In this document: positions 51,221 to 58,966 of the stretch, piece after piece
How the letters are laid out: each line of letters starts with the position of its first letter
Position numbering within the stretch: position 1 is the stretch's first letter
Source of the DNA: Shouchella shacheensis
GTDB taxonomy: Bacteria; Bacillota; Bacilli; Bacillales; Bacillaceae_D
Assembly (NCBI RefSeq): GCF_001484965.1
Contig: NZ_LLYY01000003.1
Location: 248,001 to 312,000 of the forward strand
Reading direction: 5' to 3'
DNA: 64,000 nt
Position numbers and translations under genes: made by a program
Notes under the pieces: generated by a model
Seen by the model: the letters and a program-made list of their open reading frames with translations, nothing else
What the model was told of the DNA's origin: nothing
Databases searched by the model: none

Positions 51221-51249
51221 TTGCTTCCCTCCCACTACCTTGGTATAAT
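51221..51249 (+). promoter_or_regulatory. sigma-A promoter of maf-radC
   Basis: TTGCTT (51221-51226), 17 bases, TATAAT (51244-51249) with TG at the extended -10 position. Confidence 0.8.
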
Positions 51250-51306
51250 GAAAGAGAACCTGTACAATAAAGGGCATAACTACTTTATTGATGAGGTGAC
51301 CACAGC

Positions 51307-51888
51307 ATGACTTCTTTTCTTTTAGCTTCCACTTCCCCGAGGCGCCAAGATTTTCTTACCCAATGTTATTTTCAATTTGAAATTGTACCAGCCGATGTCG
51401 ACGAATCGTATGATGATACACTTCCTGTGAGTGACATTGTCTGTGCCCTTGCCAGAAAAAAAGCGACGGCTGTCTCTAGTCTCCACCCTGAAGCCGTAGT
51501 GCTTGGAGCGGATACCGTTGTTGCATTTGATGGGAGTATTCTTGGCAAACCGTCAACGAATCAGGAGGCGGAGACCATGCTGATGCGCCTTTCTGGAAAA
51601 ACACACAGCGTCTATACAGGTGTATCAATTCAAAGAGGCGCTAAAGAGACATTGTTCTTTGACAAAACCAATGTAAAAATGCGCTTGCTCACGCAAGCGG
51701 AAATTGCCATGTATCTCGCTTCAGGAGAGGCGCTTGATAAAGCTGGTGGATACGGAATTCAAAGCTTCGGCGCGATGTTGGTGGAAGCGATAGAGGGGGA
51801 TTTCTACACGGTCGCCGGCTTGCCTCTGGCGCGAACCATTCAGGCTCTTTCCGCTTACGGTGTGTACCCAACTGTTTTGAAAAAATGA
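51307..51888 (+). CDS. maf: Maf family nucleotide pyrophosphatase
   Basis: House-cleaning nucleoside triphosphate pyrophosphatase (dTTP/UTP type by similarity), also linked to septum formation in B. subtilis. It has 193 residues. It begins LASTSPRRQDFL, with the SPRR motif. LGADTVVAFDG holds the catalytic aspartate near 69, and GKPSTNQEAETMLMRLSGKTHSVYTGV and DKAGGYGIQ follow. It is the first gene after its promoter, 17 bases ahead of radC. Confidence 0.96.
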   Translation: MTSFLLASTSPRRQDFLTQCYFQFEIVPADVDESYDDTLPVSDIVCALARKKATAVSSLHPEAVVLGADTVVAFDGSILGKPSTNQEAETMLMRLSGKTHSVYTGVSIQRGAKETLFFDKTNVKMRLLTQAEIAMYLASGEALDKAGGYGIQSFGAMLVEAIEGDFYTVAGLPLARTIQALSAYGVYPTVLKK

Positions 51889-51905
51889 GAATGGGGGCGG
51901 CTTAA

Positions 51906-52592
51906 ATGGCTATGCTAATTCGTGATGTTCCAAATTCAGAACGACCACGTGAACGCCTGCAACGAGAGGGGGCACGCGCACTTTCCAACCAGGAGATTGT
52001 GGCCATTCTTTTGCGCACAGGCACAAGGGAGCAATCTGCACTGGGCCTGGCGGGAACGGTGTTAAGTCAGTTTCAAACGTTAACTAAACTTAAGGAAGCA
52101 TCGCTTCATGAACTGCGCGCGGTGAGCGGAATTGGGCTTGCCAAGGCGGTGGAGCTGTCTGCGGCGATGGAACTTGGCAGGCGCGTTCATGCGGAGCAAA
52201 ACGGAGAGAGAATGGTGATCCACTCTCCAGAGGATGCGGCGAATGTGGTTATGGACGAATTGCGTACACTTACGCAAGAACATTTTGTCGCGCTTTACTT
52301 GAACACGAAGAATCATGTTATGAAACAGCACACACTTTTTATTGGCAGTTTAAATGCGAGCATTGTCCATCCTCGTGAGGTTTTCAAAGAAGCGCTTCGT
52401 TATTCCTCGGCTTCCGTTATCTGCCTTCACAACCATCCAAGCGGCGACCCGACCCCAAGCAAAGAAGATATCCAGGTCACAAAAAGACTTGGGGAGGCTG
52501 GAAAAGTGTTAGGCATACCGCTACTTGACCACGTGATTATTGGGGATCGAAGGTTTATTAGCCTCAAAGAGAGAGGCTTTTTGAACGAATAA
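51906..52592 (+). CDS. radC: RadC/YsxA family JAB-domain protein
   Basis: A 228-residue protein of the RadC family, once called a DNA repair protein; its true function is unsettled. The N-terminal helix-hairpin-helix region has RLQREGARALSNQEIVAILLRTG. The C-terminal JAB metalloprotease-like domain has the metal-binding HNHPSGDPTPSKEDIQVTKRL near 176-196 and a glutamate in EHFVALYLN. Located between maf and mreB, as in most Bacilli. Confidence 0.96.
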   Translation: MAMLIRDVPNSERPRERLQREGARALSNQEIVAILLRTGTREQSALGLAGTVLSQFQTLTKLKEASLHELRAVSGIGLAKAVELSAAMELGRRVHAEQNGERMVIHSPEDAANVVMDELRTLTQEHFVALYLNTKNHVMKQHTLFIGSLNASIVHPREVFKEALRYSSASVICLHNHPSGDPTPSKEDIQVTKRLGEAGKVLGIPLLDHVIIGDRRFISLKERGFLNE

Positions 52593-52610
52593 CGCCACAT
52601 TCCCTCAATC

Positions 52611-52657
52611 GAAAGTCCGAATTTATGTCTCGGGGAACTTTAAGGCTATTTTTTTTG
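52611..52657 (+). terminator. possible terminator after radC
   Basis: AAAGT and CCGA (52612-52620) pair with TCGG and ACTTT (52630-52641) with a three-base bulge. A run of T follows at 52649-52656. Confidence 0.55.
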
Positions 52658-52712
52658 GGTATTATTCGATATAATCAAGGGTATGGGTTTTGATTTTCAA
52701 TTGATGGATTTG

Positions 52713-52829
52713 CTACTTACCGTAGTAGGTAGAAAACAACACACGAACCTACGTGTATTAAGGGAGGCATTCTGCTATTTTATTGTAGGATCAGCGGGTC
52801 CTCTTCGGATCCCCTGTATTGGGTAGCAG
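52713..52829 (+). promoter_or_regulatory. structured leader upstream of mreB
   Basis: Three hairpins in a row: 52713-52720 with 52725-52732 (8 bp, one G-T pair); ACACG 52741-52745 with CGTGT 52752-52756; CTGCTA 52772-52777 with TAGCAG 52824-52829, enclosing a further stem. An upstream TATAAT at 52670-52675 could be the -10. AAGGGAGG at 52760-52767 is far from any usual start codon. Confidence 0.4.
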
Positions 52830-52838
52830 TGTACATAG

Positions 52839-53876
52839 ATGTTTGGAAGTAAAGATATTGGGATTGATTTAGGTACGGCAAATACACTGGTTTATACAAA
52901 AGGGAAAGGCATTGTTTTGCGAGAACCCTCGGTTGTTGCGCTTCGTACAGACACGAATTCGATTGAAGCAGTCGGGAATGACGCTAAGAATATGATTGGA
53001 CGTACGCCGGGAAATATTGTCGCGGTCCGGCCGATGAAAGACGGCGTGATTGCTGATTTTGATACAACGGCAACCATGATTAAGTATTTCATTCAACAAG
53101 CAATGAAAAACGGCTCGATGTTTTCTCGAAAACCAGCGGTAATGGTCTGCGTTCCATCAGGCATTACGGCTGTCGAGAAGCGCGCGGTAGAAGACGCGAC
53201 CAAACAAGCTGGGGCAAAGGAAGCCTACACACTGGAAGAACCATTTGCAGCAGCGATTGGGGCGAACTTGCCGGTATGGGAACCGACAGGAAGCATGGTG
53301 GTTGATATTGGAGGAGGAACGACAGAAGTAGCGATTATCTCTCTTGGGGGGATCGTAACCAGTCAGTCGATCCGCGTAGCGGGTGACGAGATGGACGATG
53401 CTATCATTCAGTATGTCAAGAAGAAATACAATTTAATGATAGGCGAACGAACGGCAGAAGCGTTGAAGCTAGAAATTGGTTCAGCCGACGCCCTTGAAGA
53501 GAGCTCAGAAGAGATGGATATCCGCGGTCGTGATTTGGTGAGTGGCCTGCCGAAAACCATTAGCGTTACAGCATCGGAAGTGAAGGGGGCGCTTGCTGAC
53601 ACGGTTGAAACGATTATTGAAGCGGTCAAGAATACGCTTGAGCAATCCCCTCCTGAGCTTGCGGCTGATATTATGGATCGTGGCATTGTCTTAACAGGCG
53701 GTGGGGCGCTGCTTAGAAACCTGGATAAAGTGCTAAGTGATGAGACGAACATGCCTGTCATCGTTGCGGAAGAACCCCTGGACTGCGTAGCCATTGGGAC
53801 AGGACGTGCACTTGAAAATATTCATTTGTTTCGTTCCAAAGCTGGTATTACATCTCGGTCAGACCGAAAATCGTAA
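52839..53876 (+). CDS. mreB: rod-shape-determining protein MreB
   Basis: Actin-like filament protein that guides side-wall synthesis. The 345 residues show the actin-fold blocks: [20 protein letters not shown] (phosphate 1), [19 protein letters not shown] (phosphate 2), and [15 protein letters not shown] (adenosine). The start ATG at 52839 fits the family N-terminus ([12 protein letters not shown]), but no good ribosome binding site lies in front of it; the nearest candidate is GGGT at 52821. mreC follows after 13 bases. Confidence 0.97.
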   Translation: MFGSKDIGIDLGTANTLVYTKGKGIVLREPSVVALRTDTNSIEAVGNDAKNMIGRTPGNIVAVRPMKDGVIADFDTTATMIKYFIQQAMKNGSMFSRKPAVMVCVPSGITAVEKRAVEDATKQAGAKEAYTLEEPFAAAIGANLPVWEPTGSMVVDIGGGTTEVAIISLGGIVTSQSIRVAGDEMDDAIIQYVKKKYNLMIGERTAEALKLEIGSADALEESSEEMDIRGRDLVSGLPKTISVTASEVKGALADTVETIIEAVKNTLEQSPPELAADIMDRGIVLTGGGALLRNLDKVLSDETNMPVIVAEEPLDCVAIGTGRALENIHLFRSKAGITSRSDRKS

Positions 53877-53889
53877 GAAGGTGGGTTAA

Positions 53890-54777
53890 ATGCCGTCGTT
53901 TTTCTCGAATAAAAAACTAATTATTTTACTTGTAAGCTTCATTATATTAGTGGCACTTATCGGCTACTCGATGAGTGAACGAAACGTAACAGGCCCTGAG
54001 CGTGTGACGCGGGATGCGGTAGGTTGGGTACAGAACGTGGTGTCCAGACCTGCTCATTTCGTGGGTGGCATCTATGAAAATGTCCAAGAGATTCTCAATG
54101 TCTATGAGGAGAATGAATTGCTTCGCTCGCGCCTTGAGGAGTATGCACAAGTCTCTGTCGAGCGCAACCAGCTTGCAGCGGATAATGCCAACCTTCTGGA
54201 GATGCTTGATTTAGAGGAATCGTTAAACGACTATTCCGTCCTGTCATCTGTCGTGATTCATCGTTCTCCAGATGCGTGGGAACAGTATGTTGGCTTAAAT
54301 CGGGGGGGACAGGATGACGTTACAGAAGACATGGCGGTCGTTGACTCTCAGGGAGGCCTTGTTGGAAAGGTTACCGGGGTGAGCGAATTCACCTCGTACG
54401 CTCAGCTCTTAAGCGACAACGACCCTACGAATCGCGTCTCTGCCGAGGTGACGTATGAGGATGATGCTGATCAGTCAGTCGTTGGTTTTATCGAAGGGTA
54501 CGACAACGATGAAGGTCATTTGATTATGCGTAAAGTGGACATTGATGCTGAAATTGAAGAAGGACAAATGGTTACAACTTCAGGGCTTGGGGATGTCTAT
54601 CCTGCAGGGCTTCTCATTGGAGAAGTGGCCGAAGTAGAGATGGATGAATACGGCTTATCGCAAAACGTCTACCTGGAGCCAGTGGCTGATTTCGCCGCTC
54701 TAGATTATGTATATATCGTAGAGCGAGATGTGGCGGCGATGGATCCAGCCCTTCTTGAAGAGGAGGACGAGTCGTGA
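53890..54777 (+). CDS. mreC: rod-shape-determining protein MreC
   Basis: Bitopic membrane protein that links MreB to the peptidoglycan synthases. It has 295 residues: a short cytoplasmic start, one membrane helix (about 9-27, LIILLVSFIILVALIGYSM), a coiled coil (about 65-110, YEENELLRSRLEEYAQVSVE), and two beta barrels outside. VVTSGLGDVYPAGLLIG is the family signature near 236. AAGGTGGG precedes the ATG, and the stop overlaps the mreD GTG. Confidence 0.96.
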   Translation: MPSFFSNKKLIILLVSFIILVALIGYSMSERNVTGPERVTRDAVGWVQNVVSRPAHFVGGIYENVQEILNVYEENELLRSRLEEYAQVSVERNQLAADNANLLEMLDLEESLNDYSVLSSVVIHRSPDAWEQYVGLNRGGQDDVTEDMAVVDSQGGLVGKVTGVSEFTSYAQLLSDNDPTNRVSAEVTYEDDADQSVVGFIEGYDNDEGHLIMRKVDIDAEIEEGQMVTTSGLGDVYPAGLLIGEVAEVEMDEYGLSQNVYLEPVADFAALDYVYIVERDVAAMDPALLEEEDES

Positions 54778-55298
54778 GCCGGATCTATTTCGCGAGCGTT
54801 CTTTTTGTTCTCCTCGTCTTAGAGGGGTCCCTAGTTCAATACCTTTTGCAAAACAACCTATCCGACGATTTGCTCGTCATTCCTCGCTTTCTCATCGTGA
54901 TAATTGTCATGATCGGGATTTTTGTTAATCGTCATCAAGGACTAGCGTTCGGTTTTGCATTTGGATTACTGTATGATGTGGTGTATACGAATTTTCTCGG
55001 CGTATACACGTTTGGCTTTGCTTTCTTAGGTTACGCTCTGGGGTTTTCGGTAAAGTCTATTCAGGATTCGGCGCTCTGGCCCGTGCTTCTTTCTTTCCTT
55101 GGTGTGTTGCTCTTTGAGTACTACCAGTACGGGATGTTTCTTGCGATTGGTGTGACGGAACTTTCGGGGGGCGAGTTTTTTTCAACGCGATTGCTGCCAA
55201 CGCTTCTCTTAAATAGCGCTTTTGCGATTTTGTTCGTGCTTCCTTTTCGAAAGCTAGCTCAGCACGTTAATCACCAGGCAAGTATTCGTCAACGCTAG
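54774..55298 (+). CDS. mreD: rod-shape-determining protein MreD
   Basis: Small polytopic membrane partner of MreC. The 174 residues are mostly hydrophobic, with five to six helices (SVLFVLLVLEGSLVQYLL at the start). The conserved GLAFGFAFGLLYDVVYTNFLGVYTFGFAFLG region is near 60-90, split here only by wording. GTG start within the end of mreC, so translation is coupled. Confidence 0.94.
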   Translation: MSRIYFASVLFVLLVLEGSLVQYLLQNNLSDDLLVIPRFLIVIIVMIGIFVNRHQGLAFGFAFGLLYDVVYTNFLGVYTFGFAFLGYALGFSVKSIQDSALWPVLLSFLGVLLFEYYQYGMFLAIGVTELSGGEFFSTRLLPTLLLNSAFAILFVLPFRKLAQHVNHQASIRQR

Positions 55299-55382
55299 TG
55301 TAAAGAAGGGATTTTATCTAGCGTGTGGAATTATAACAAGTAAAGACCTAGCAAGGGTCAGTCTGTCAGAGGTGAACGATTC

Positions 55383-56078
55383 ATGACGCAAACAAAAACG
55401 TGCGTGACCATAAAAGGAACAAAAGACGGATTGACGTTTCTTCTCGATGATCGTTGTTCGTTTGATAGTCTGATAGTGGAATTAAAAGAAAAGCTCTCGT
55501 CCAGCTACTACAAAGGTTCAGACAATGACCCGTCTGTACGAGTAAAAGTAGACGTTGGGGCAAGATATCTTGATAGTCGCGATAAGGAAGAGCTAGAGAA
55601 CATCATTACGAATGAGCGAAATCTAGCGATTGAGCAATTTGATACAAGCGTGGTTTCAAAGGAAGAAGCCCAGCACTACTCTCAAGAAGCGGAAACGACC
55701 ACACTTACTAGAATGGTTCGCTCCGGACAAGTAGTGAAGGTTCGTGGCGATGCGTTGCTCGTTGGGGATATTAATCCTGGGGGTCTGCTTATGGCAACGG
55801 GGAATATTTTTGTGATGGGGGCGTTAAAGGGACGAGCCCATGCTGGTTGTGAGGGGAATGAAAAGGTGTTTATCAGTGCCTCGCTCATGGCCCCCTCACA
55901 GCTACAGATTGCGGATGTTTTCCTAGTGTTTGCTGACATTGAACATGAGGAGGCTTTTATGGAAGCGGCGTTTTTAGACACGGAACAGCGGGAGTTACGT
56001 CTTGAGCGTATTCAGCGACTAATGGATGCGCGTCCGGAGCTAAAAGAAGCGGAAGAACCAGTTACGGTTGAAAGGTAA
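55383..56078 (+). CDS. minC: septum site-determining protein MinC
   Basis: FtsZ assembly inhibitor that keeps division away from the poles. It has 231 residues. The N-terminal domain binds FtsZ (VTIKGTKDGLTFLLDD). The C-terminal beta-helix has VRSGQVVKVRGDALLVGDIN and GGLLMATGNIFVMGALKGRAHAG, broken by a conserved Pro-Gly turn, for binding MinD. AGAGGTG lies 8 bases upstream of ATG. minD follows after a short gap. Confidence 0.96.
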   Translation: MTQTKTCVTIKGTKDGLTFLLDDRCSFDSLIVELKEKLSSSYYKGSDNDPSVRVKVDVGARYLDSRDKEELENIITNERNLAIEQFDTSVVSKEEAQHYSQEAETTTLTRMVRSGQVVKVRGDALLVGDINPGGLLMATGNIFVMGALKGRAHAGCEGNEKVFISASLMAPSQLQIADVFLVFADIEHEEAFMEAAFLDTEQRELRLERIQRLMDARPELKEAEEPVTVER

Positions 56079-56104
56079 TCGTGGATAAGAAGGGGGAAAT
56101 GAGC

Positions 56105-56899
56105 GTGGGAGAGGCGATTGTCATTACAAGTGGTAAGGGCGGGGTTGGGAAGACAACCACCTCGGCAAATATCGGCACAGCCCTTGCTCTTTCGGGTAAG
56201 AAAGTCTGTTTGATTGATGCAGACATTGGCCTGCGTAACCTCGATGTTGTCATGGGGCTTGAAAACCGCATCATTTATGATCTAGTCGATGTTATTGAGG
56301 GGCGCTGTAAATTAAGACAGGCGCTCATTAAAGACAAGCGCTTTGAATGTTTATTCTTGCTGCCAGCGGCTCAAACGAAGGATAAAACGTCGATTGAACC
56401 GGAACAAATGAAGGACATTGTTGGTGAACTGAAGCAGGAGTATGACTATGTGTTGATTGATTGTCCAGCTGGAATTGAGCATGGTTTTCGCAATGCTGTT
56501 GCCGGAGCAGACAAGGCGATTGTTGTGACAACACCAGAAGTATCGGCCGTGCGCGATGCTGATCGAATTATCGGCCTTCTTGAGCAAGAAAATGTAGAGC
56601 GCCCTCGGTTGGTCGTGAACCGTATTCGCACCCGAATGGTCCAAAACGGTGAAATGTTGGACGTGGAAGAAATTACTTCCATCCTAGCGATTGACCTCCT
56701 TGGCATTGTTATTGATGACGAGGAAGTGATTAAGCATTCCAATAAAGGGGAGCCGATTGCCCTCCATACGTCAAGCAAAGCATCGATTGCCTATCGCAAT
56801 ATCGGGCGCCGCATTCTTGGCGAGACGGTTCCGCTCATGGCGATCGAAGAGAAACAAGGGATGTTTGCGAAAATCAAACGACTATTTGGCGTTAGATAA
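56105..56899 (+). CDS. minD: septum site-determining protein MinD
   Basis: Membrane-bound ATPase that recruits MinC. It has 264 residues. The deviant Walker A is TSGKGGVGKTTTSANIG near 8-24. DADIGLRNLDVVMGLENR and DYVLIDCPAGIE follow, and a C-terminal amphipathic membrane-targeting helix (FAKIKRLFGVR) closes the protein. GTG 56105 (VGEAIVITSG) has AAGGGGG 8 bases upstream; ATG 56099 is only 2 bases from it, and GTG 56081 adds non-family residues. In B. subtilis spoIVFA follows directly; here a 3-kb block intervenes. Confidence 0.96.
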   Translation: MGEAIVITSGKGGVGKTTTSANIGTALALSGKKVCLIDADIGLRNLDVVMGLENRIIYDLVDVIEGRCKLRQALIKDKRFECLFLLPAAQTKDKTSIEPEQMKDIVGELKQEYDYVLIDCPAGIEHGFRNAVAGADKAIVVTTPEVSAVRDADRIIGLLEQENVERPRLVVNRIRTRMVQNGEMLDVEEITSILAIDLLGIVIDDEEVIKHSNKGEPIALHTSSKASIAYRNIGRRILGETVPLMAIEEKQGMFAKIKRLFGVR

Positions 56900-56906
56900 C
56901 AAAAAG

Positions 56907-56939
56907 AAAGAAGCCGCTGCGGTGGTTTCTTTTTTTTGA
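56907..56939 (+). terminator. terminator of the mre-min operon
   Basis: A 9-bp stem with one G-T pair (56907-56915 with 56924-56932), then a run of T. Confidence 0.8.
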
Positions 56940-56980
56940 ATGAAATCTTTAGGGAATCTTCTTTATTCCGTGAGGTCAGT

Positions 56981-57006
56981 GTTTAATAAAAAAATCTTGA
57001 GGGTAT
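56981..57006 (+). promoter_or_regulatory. sigma-B (general stress) promoter
   Basis: GTTTAA (56981-56986), 14 bases, GGGTAT (57001-57006): a full match to the B. subtilis sigma-B consensus. It lies 39 bases upstream of a DJ-1/PfpI gene whose B. subtilis relative YfkM is a sigma-B stress protein. Confidence 0.88.
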
Positions 57007-57045
57007 ACCGTAAATAGACGCGATGATGGAAAGGATGATAGAGTC

Positions 57046-57564
57046 ATGGGCAAAAAGATTGCAGTCGTTATTACAGACATGTTTGAAGATGTGGAGTATA
57101 CAGATCCAGCAAAGCATTTGAAGGATGGTGGGCACGAGCTTGTGACGATTGAAAAAGAAAGCGGTCAAACGGTCACAGGCAAACAAGGAGAAGCAAGTGT
57201 GACGATTGATAAGGGCATTGACGATGTCAAGCCGGGTCAATTTGACGCACTCTTTATCCCGGGCGGGTTCTCCCCAGACATCCTTCGGGGGGACGATCGT
57301 TTTGTTGACTTCGTGAAAGACTTCGCCGACAATGGGAAGCCGATTTTGGCGATTTGCCATGGACCTCAGCTTCTCATTAATGCGGACGTGCTTAAAGGGC
57401 GAACTGTCACTGGTGTGAAACCAATTGTTCCGGATCTTCAGAACGCCGGTGCAACAGTGAAAGATGTAGAGGTTGTCGTTTGCCAAAACAATCTTGTTAC
57501 CAGTCGCACGCCTGATGACCTTCCAGCGTTCAACCGCGAATCTCTAAAAGTTCTTGAAGGCTAG
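57046..57564 (+). CDS. DJ-1/PfpI family general stress protein
   Basis: A 172-residue class I glutamine amidotransferase-like protein, resembling B. subtilis YfkM (GSP18). The nucleophile cysteine is in AICHGPQLL near 104, with the elbow glutamate region MFEDVEY near 12-18 and the FIPGGFSPD loop. It may act as a deglycase, protease or chaperone; family members differ and sequence cannot decide. Own sigma-B promoter; GGAAAGGATG ribosome binding site. A repeat unit begins at the base after its stop codon. Confidence 0.93.
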   Translation: MGKKIAVVITDMFEDVEYTDPAKHLKDGGHELVTIEKESGQTVTGKQGEASVTIDKGIDDVKPGQFDALFIPGGFSPDILRGDDRFVDFVKDFADNGKPILAICHGPQLLINADVLKGRTVTGVKPIVPDLQNAGATVKDVEVVVCQNNLVTSRTPDDLPAFNRESLKVLEG

Positions 57565-57682
57565 TAGAAAAGCGGAGGCGGGTCGACCAGAAGCGAGAAT
57601 GTTGGAAGGCCTGACTAAGAATCTGGATCTTGGATTTCGTGTCAGGAGTGAAAAATCTCGAGCTTCTACCCGCCGGATTAGG
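57565..57682 (-). repeat. dispersed palindromic repeat, type A unit 7
   Basis: Minus orientation: TAGAAAAGCGGAGGCGGGTC at one end and TACCCGCCGGATTAGG at the other. Arms CTCGAGATTTTT/CATTCTCG and CCTGAC/GTCAGG are kept; the innermost arm is partly lost. It touches the stop codon of the stress gene. Confidence 0.88.
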
Positions 57683-57712
57683 AAAAAGCGAGCCAACGTT
57701 GGCTCGCTTTTT
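57683..57712. terminator. bidirectional terminator
   Basis: A perfect 15-bp palindrome with A-runs on the left and T-runs on the right, between the convergent stress gene and the MoaC-like gene. Confidence 0.93.
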
Positions 57713-57715
57713 GTA

Positions 57716-58165
57716 TTATCCACGTTTTCTAGAAAGGTAGGTAGGGCCGATGACCATGCTAGGATGTTCTTCTTTGCATATGTCAAAGACAGTTAGAGCC
57801 GTCGCAGAGACGCAGGCGAGTGCTTCGCTTTCTACGCTTTCCGCATGTTTTGCTTTTACATCAGCTTCTATTAATAACTCCCATATTCCAGAGCCTACTT
57901 TCCAGCTGAATTCGATATTGATCGTGGTTAGTTGTTTGGTATGCAAGTAAGGCAAAAGGGTGGAAGCATTCTTAGCAGCAAGTGTTCCAGCAGCTTTAGC
58001 CGAATGAAGAACCTGAGCATTGCTTAGAGGGCCGCGCTGTAAGCTTTCATAGAGCTCAGGACTTATTTCAAGGCTCGATTTCGCAATTGCCTGTTGATTT
58101 ACAGAATTCCTTCCAGAAACATCTTTCAGCTTTGAGAAGTGCCCGTACTCTTTCTTCTGCACCAT
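57716..58165 (-). CDS. degenerate MoaC-like protein
   Basis: A 149-residue homologue of the molybdopterin enzyme MoaC (cyclic pyranopterin monophosphate synthase). Shared blocks are DVSGRNSV, AAGTLAAKNASTLLP, EALACVSATALTVFDICK and MVIGP. The usual CHPL motif is LHTK. By alignment from memory, the catalytic lysine equivalent to Lys51 of the E. coli enzyme is Asn, while the DxCK lysine is kept. The C-terminal GGKSG tail is absent. No other moa gene is nearby. It is probably inactive or has another function. ATG 58165 is 8 bases after ACGAGGG; ATG 58213 has no ribosome binding site. Confidence 0.75.
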   Translation of the reverse strand: MVQKKEYGHFSKLKDVSGRNSVNQQAIAKSSLEISPELYESLQRGPLSNAQVLHSAKAAGTLAAKNASTLLPYLHTKQLTTINIEFSWKVGSGIWELLIEADVKAKHAESVESEALACVSATALTVFDICKEEHPSMVIGPTYLSRKRG

Positions 58166-58267
58166 TATCCATGCCCTCGTTTCTCCACCCAAATTCCACC
58201 TGCTTCTTTCCATAATAATAAAGGATTCGCTTTCATCAAGTCAACTGTCACTCCTTTATAGCTTTTA

Positions 58268-58297
58268 ATGTTAACTTATTTTAATTTTAGGTTGACA
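58268..58297 (+). promoter_or_regulatory. BirA operator of bioY
   Basis: ATGTTAACT (58268-58276) and AGGTTGACA (58289-58297) form the inverted repeat typical of the B. subtilis BirA site (TTGTTAACC and GGTTAACAA). The right half overlaps the -35 box. Confidence 0.82.
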
Positions 58298-58320
58298 GTG
58301 GAGGAGAGAGTCCTTATAGT
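58292..58320 (+). promoter_or_regulatory. sigma-A promoter of bioY
   Basis: TTGACA (58292-58297), 17 bases, TATAGT (58315-58320). The -35 lies inside the BirA operator. Confidence 0.88.
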
Positions 58321-58356
58321 ATAAGAAATAGTTCATAGAATTGGAGCGAGCAGACA

Positions 58357-58911
58357 ATGAAGCTAAGAGACATGTTAATGATTTCAATGATGGCTGCGAT
58401 TACGGGTGTATTAGGTTTTTTCCCCCCGATTCCAGTGCCTGTCATTCCTATTCCAATTGTCGTACAATCGATTGCACCTTTTCTTGCTGGGTCGATCCTA
58501 GGCGCCCGTAAAGGCGCGGCGTCGATGGCCTTATTTGTTGCTTTAATAGCGGTCGGAGCTCCCTTGCTTTCAGGGATGCGCGGAGGGGCTGGGCATCTTG
58601 TTGGTCCATCGGGCGGGTATATACTTGGCTACATACTTAGTGCTTTCTTGATTGGATTATTAATTGCGAAAGCAGGAAAGCCAACCATATGGAAGCTGGG
58701 TCTCGCTAATGCTGTTGGCGGAGCCGTTATTCTTTTAAGCGGGGCGACGTACCTGTCTTTCGTTTCTGACATCGGTTGGACGCAAGCAGTGGCTGCAAAT
58801 GCCGTCTTTGTTCCAGGAGATCTTGCCAAAGTGGTCGTTGCCTCAGCGGTTGCCCTGCGTGTTCGCAAAGCCCTTGCTCCAGAGGAGGAACCCCTCAGGC
58901 AAGCGGCTTAG
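58357..58911 (+). CDS. bioY: biotin transporter BioY (substrate-binding S component)
   Basis: ECF-type biotin uptake protein of 184 residues with about six membrane helices. PIPVPVIPIPIVVQSIAPFL, GAPLLSG and GGYILGYILSAFLIG are family blocks. The ECF ATPases and EcfT are not here and would be shared from elsewhere. A BirA operator over the promoter means high biotin should shut it off. A single-gene unit with a strong terminator. Confidence 0.95.
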   Translation: MKLRDMLMISMMAAITGVLGFFPPIPVPVIPIPIVVQSIAPFLAGSILGARKGAASMALFVALIAVGAPLLSGMRGGAGHLVGPSGGYILGYILSAFLIGLLIAKAGKPTIWKLGLANAVGGAVILLSGATYLSFVSDIGWTQAVAANAVFVPGDLAKVVVASAVALRVRKALAPEEEPLRQAA

Positions 58912-58927
58912 TAAGTCATTCTGATAA

Positions 58928-58966
58928 AACGAGTCTCCTCATAATAGAGGAAGACTCGTTTTTATG
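58928..58966. terminator. bidirectional terminator of bioY and the aldo/keto reductase gene
   Basis: A 13-bp stem with one bulge (58928-58940 with 58947-58960), followed by TTTTT on plus and TTTTATC on minus. Confidence 0.9.

Noticed and set aside
9925-57682. CRISPR array
   Set aside because: The repeats are about 120 bp, palindromic, in both orientations, scattered over tens of kilobases, with no uniform spacers and no cas genes.
57554-57796. Eighty-codon plus frame running from the stress gene through the repeat
   Set aside because: It is the repeat and terminator read in frame +2 and has no start signals.
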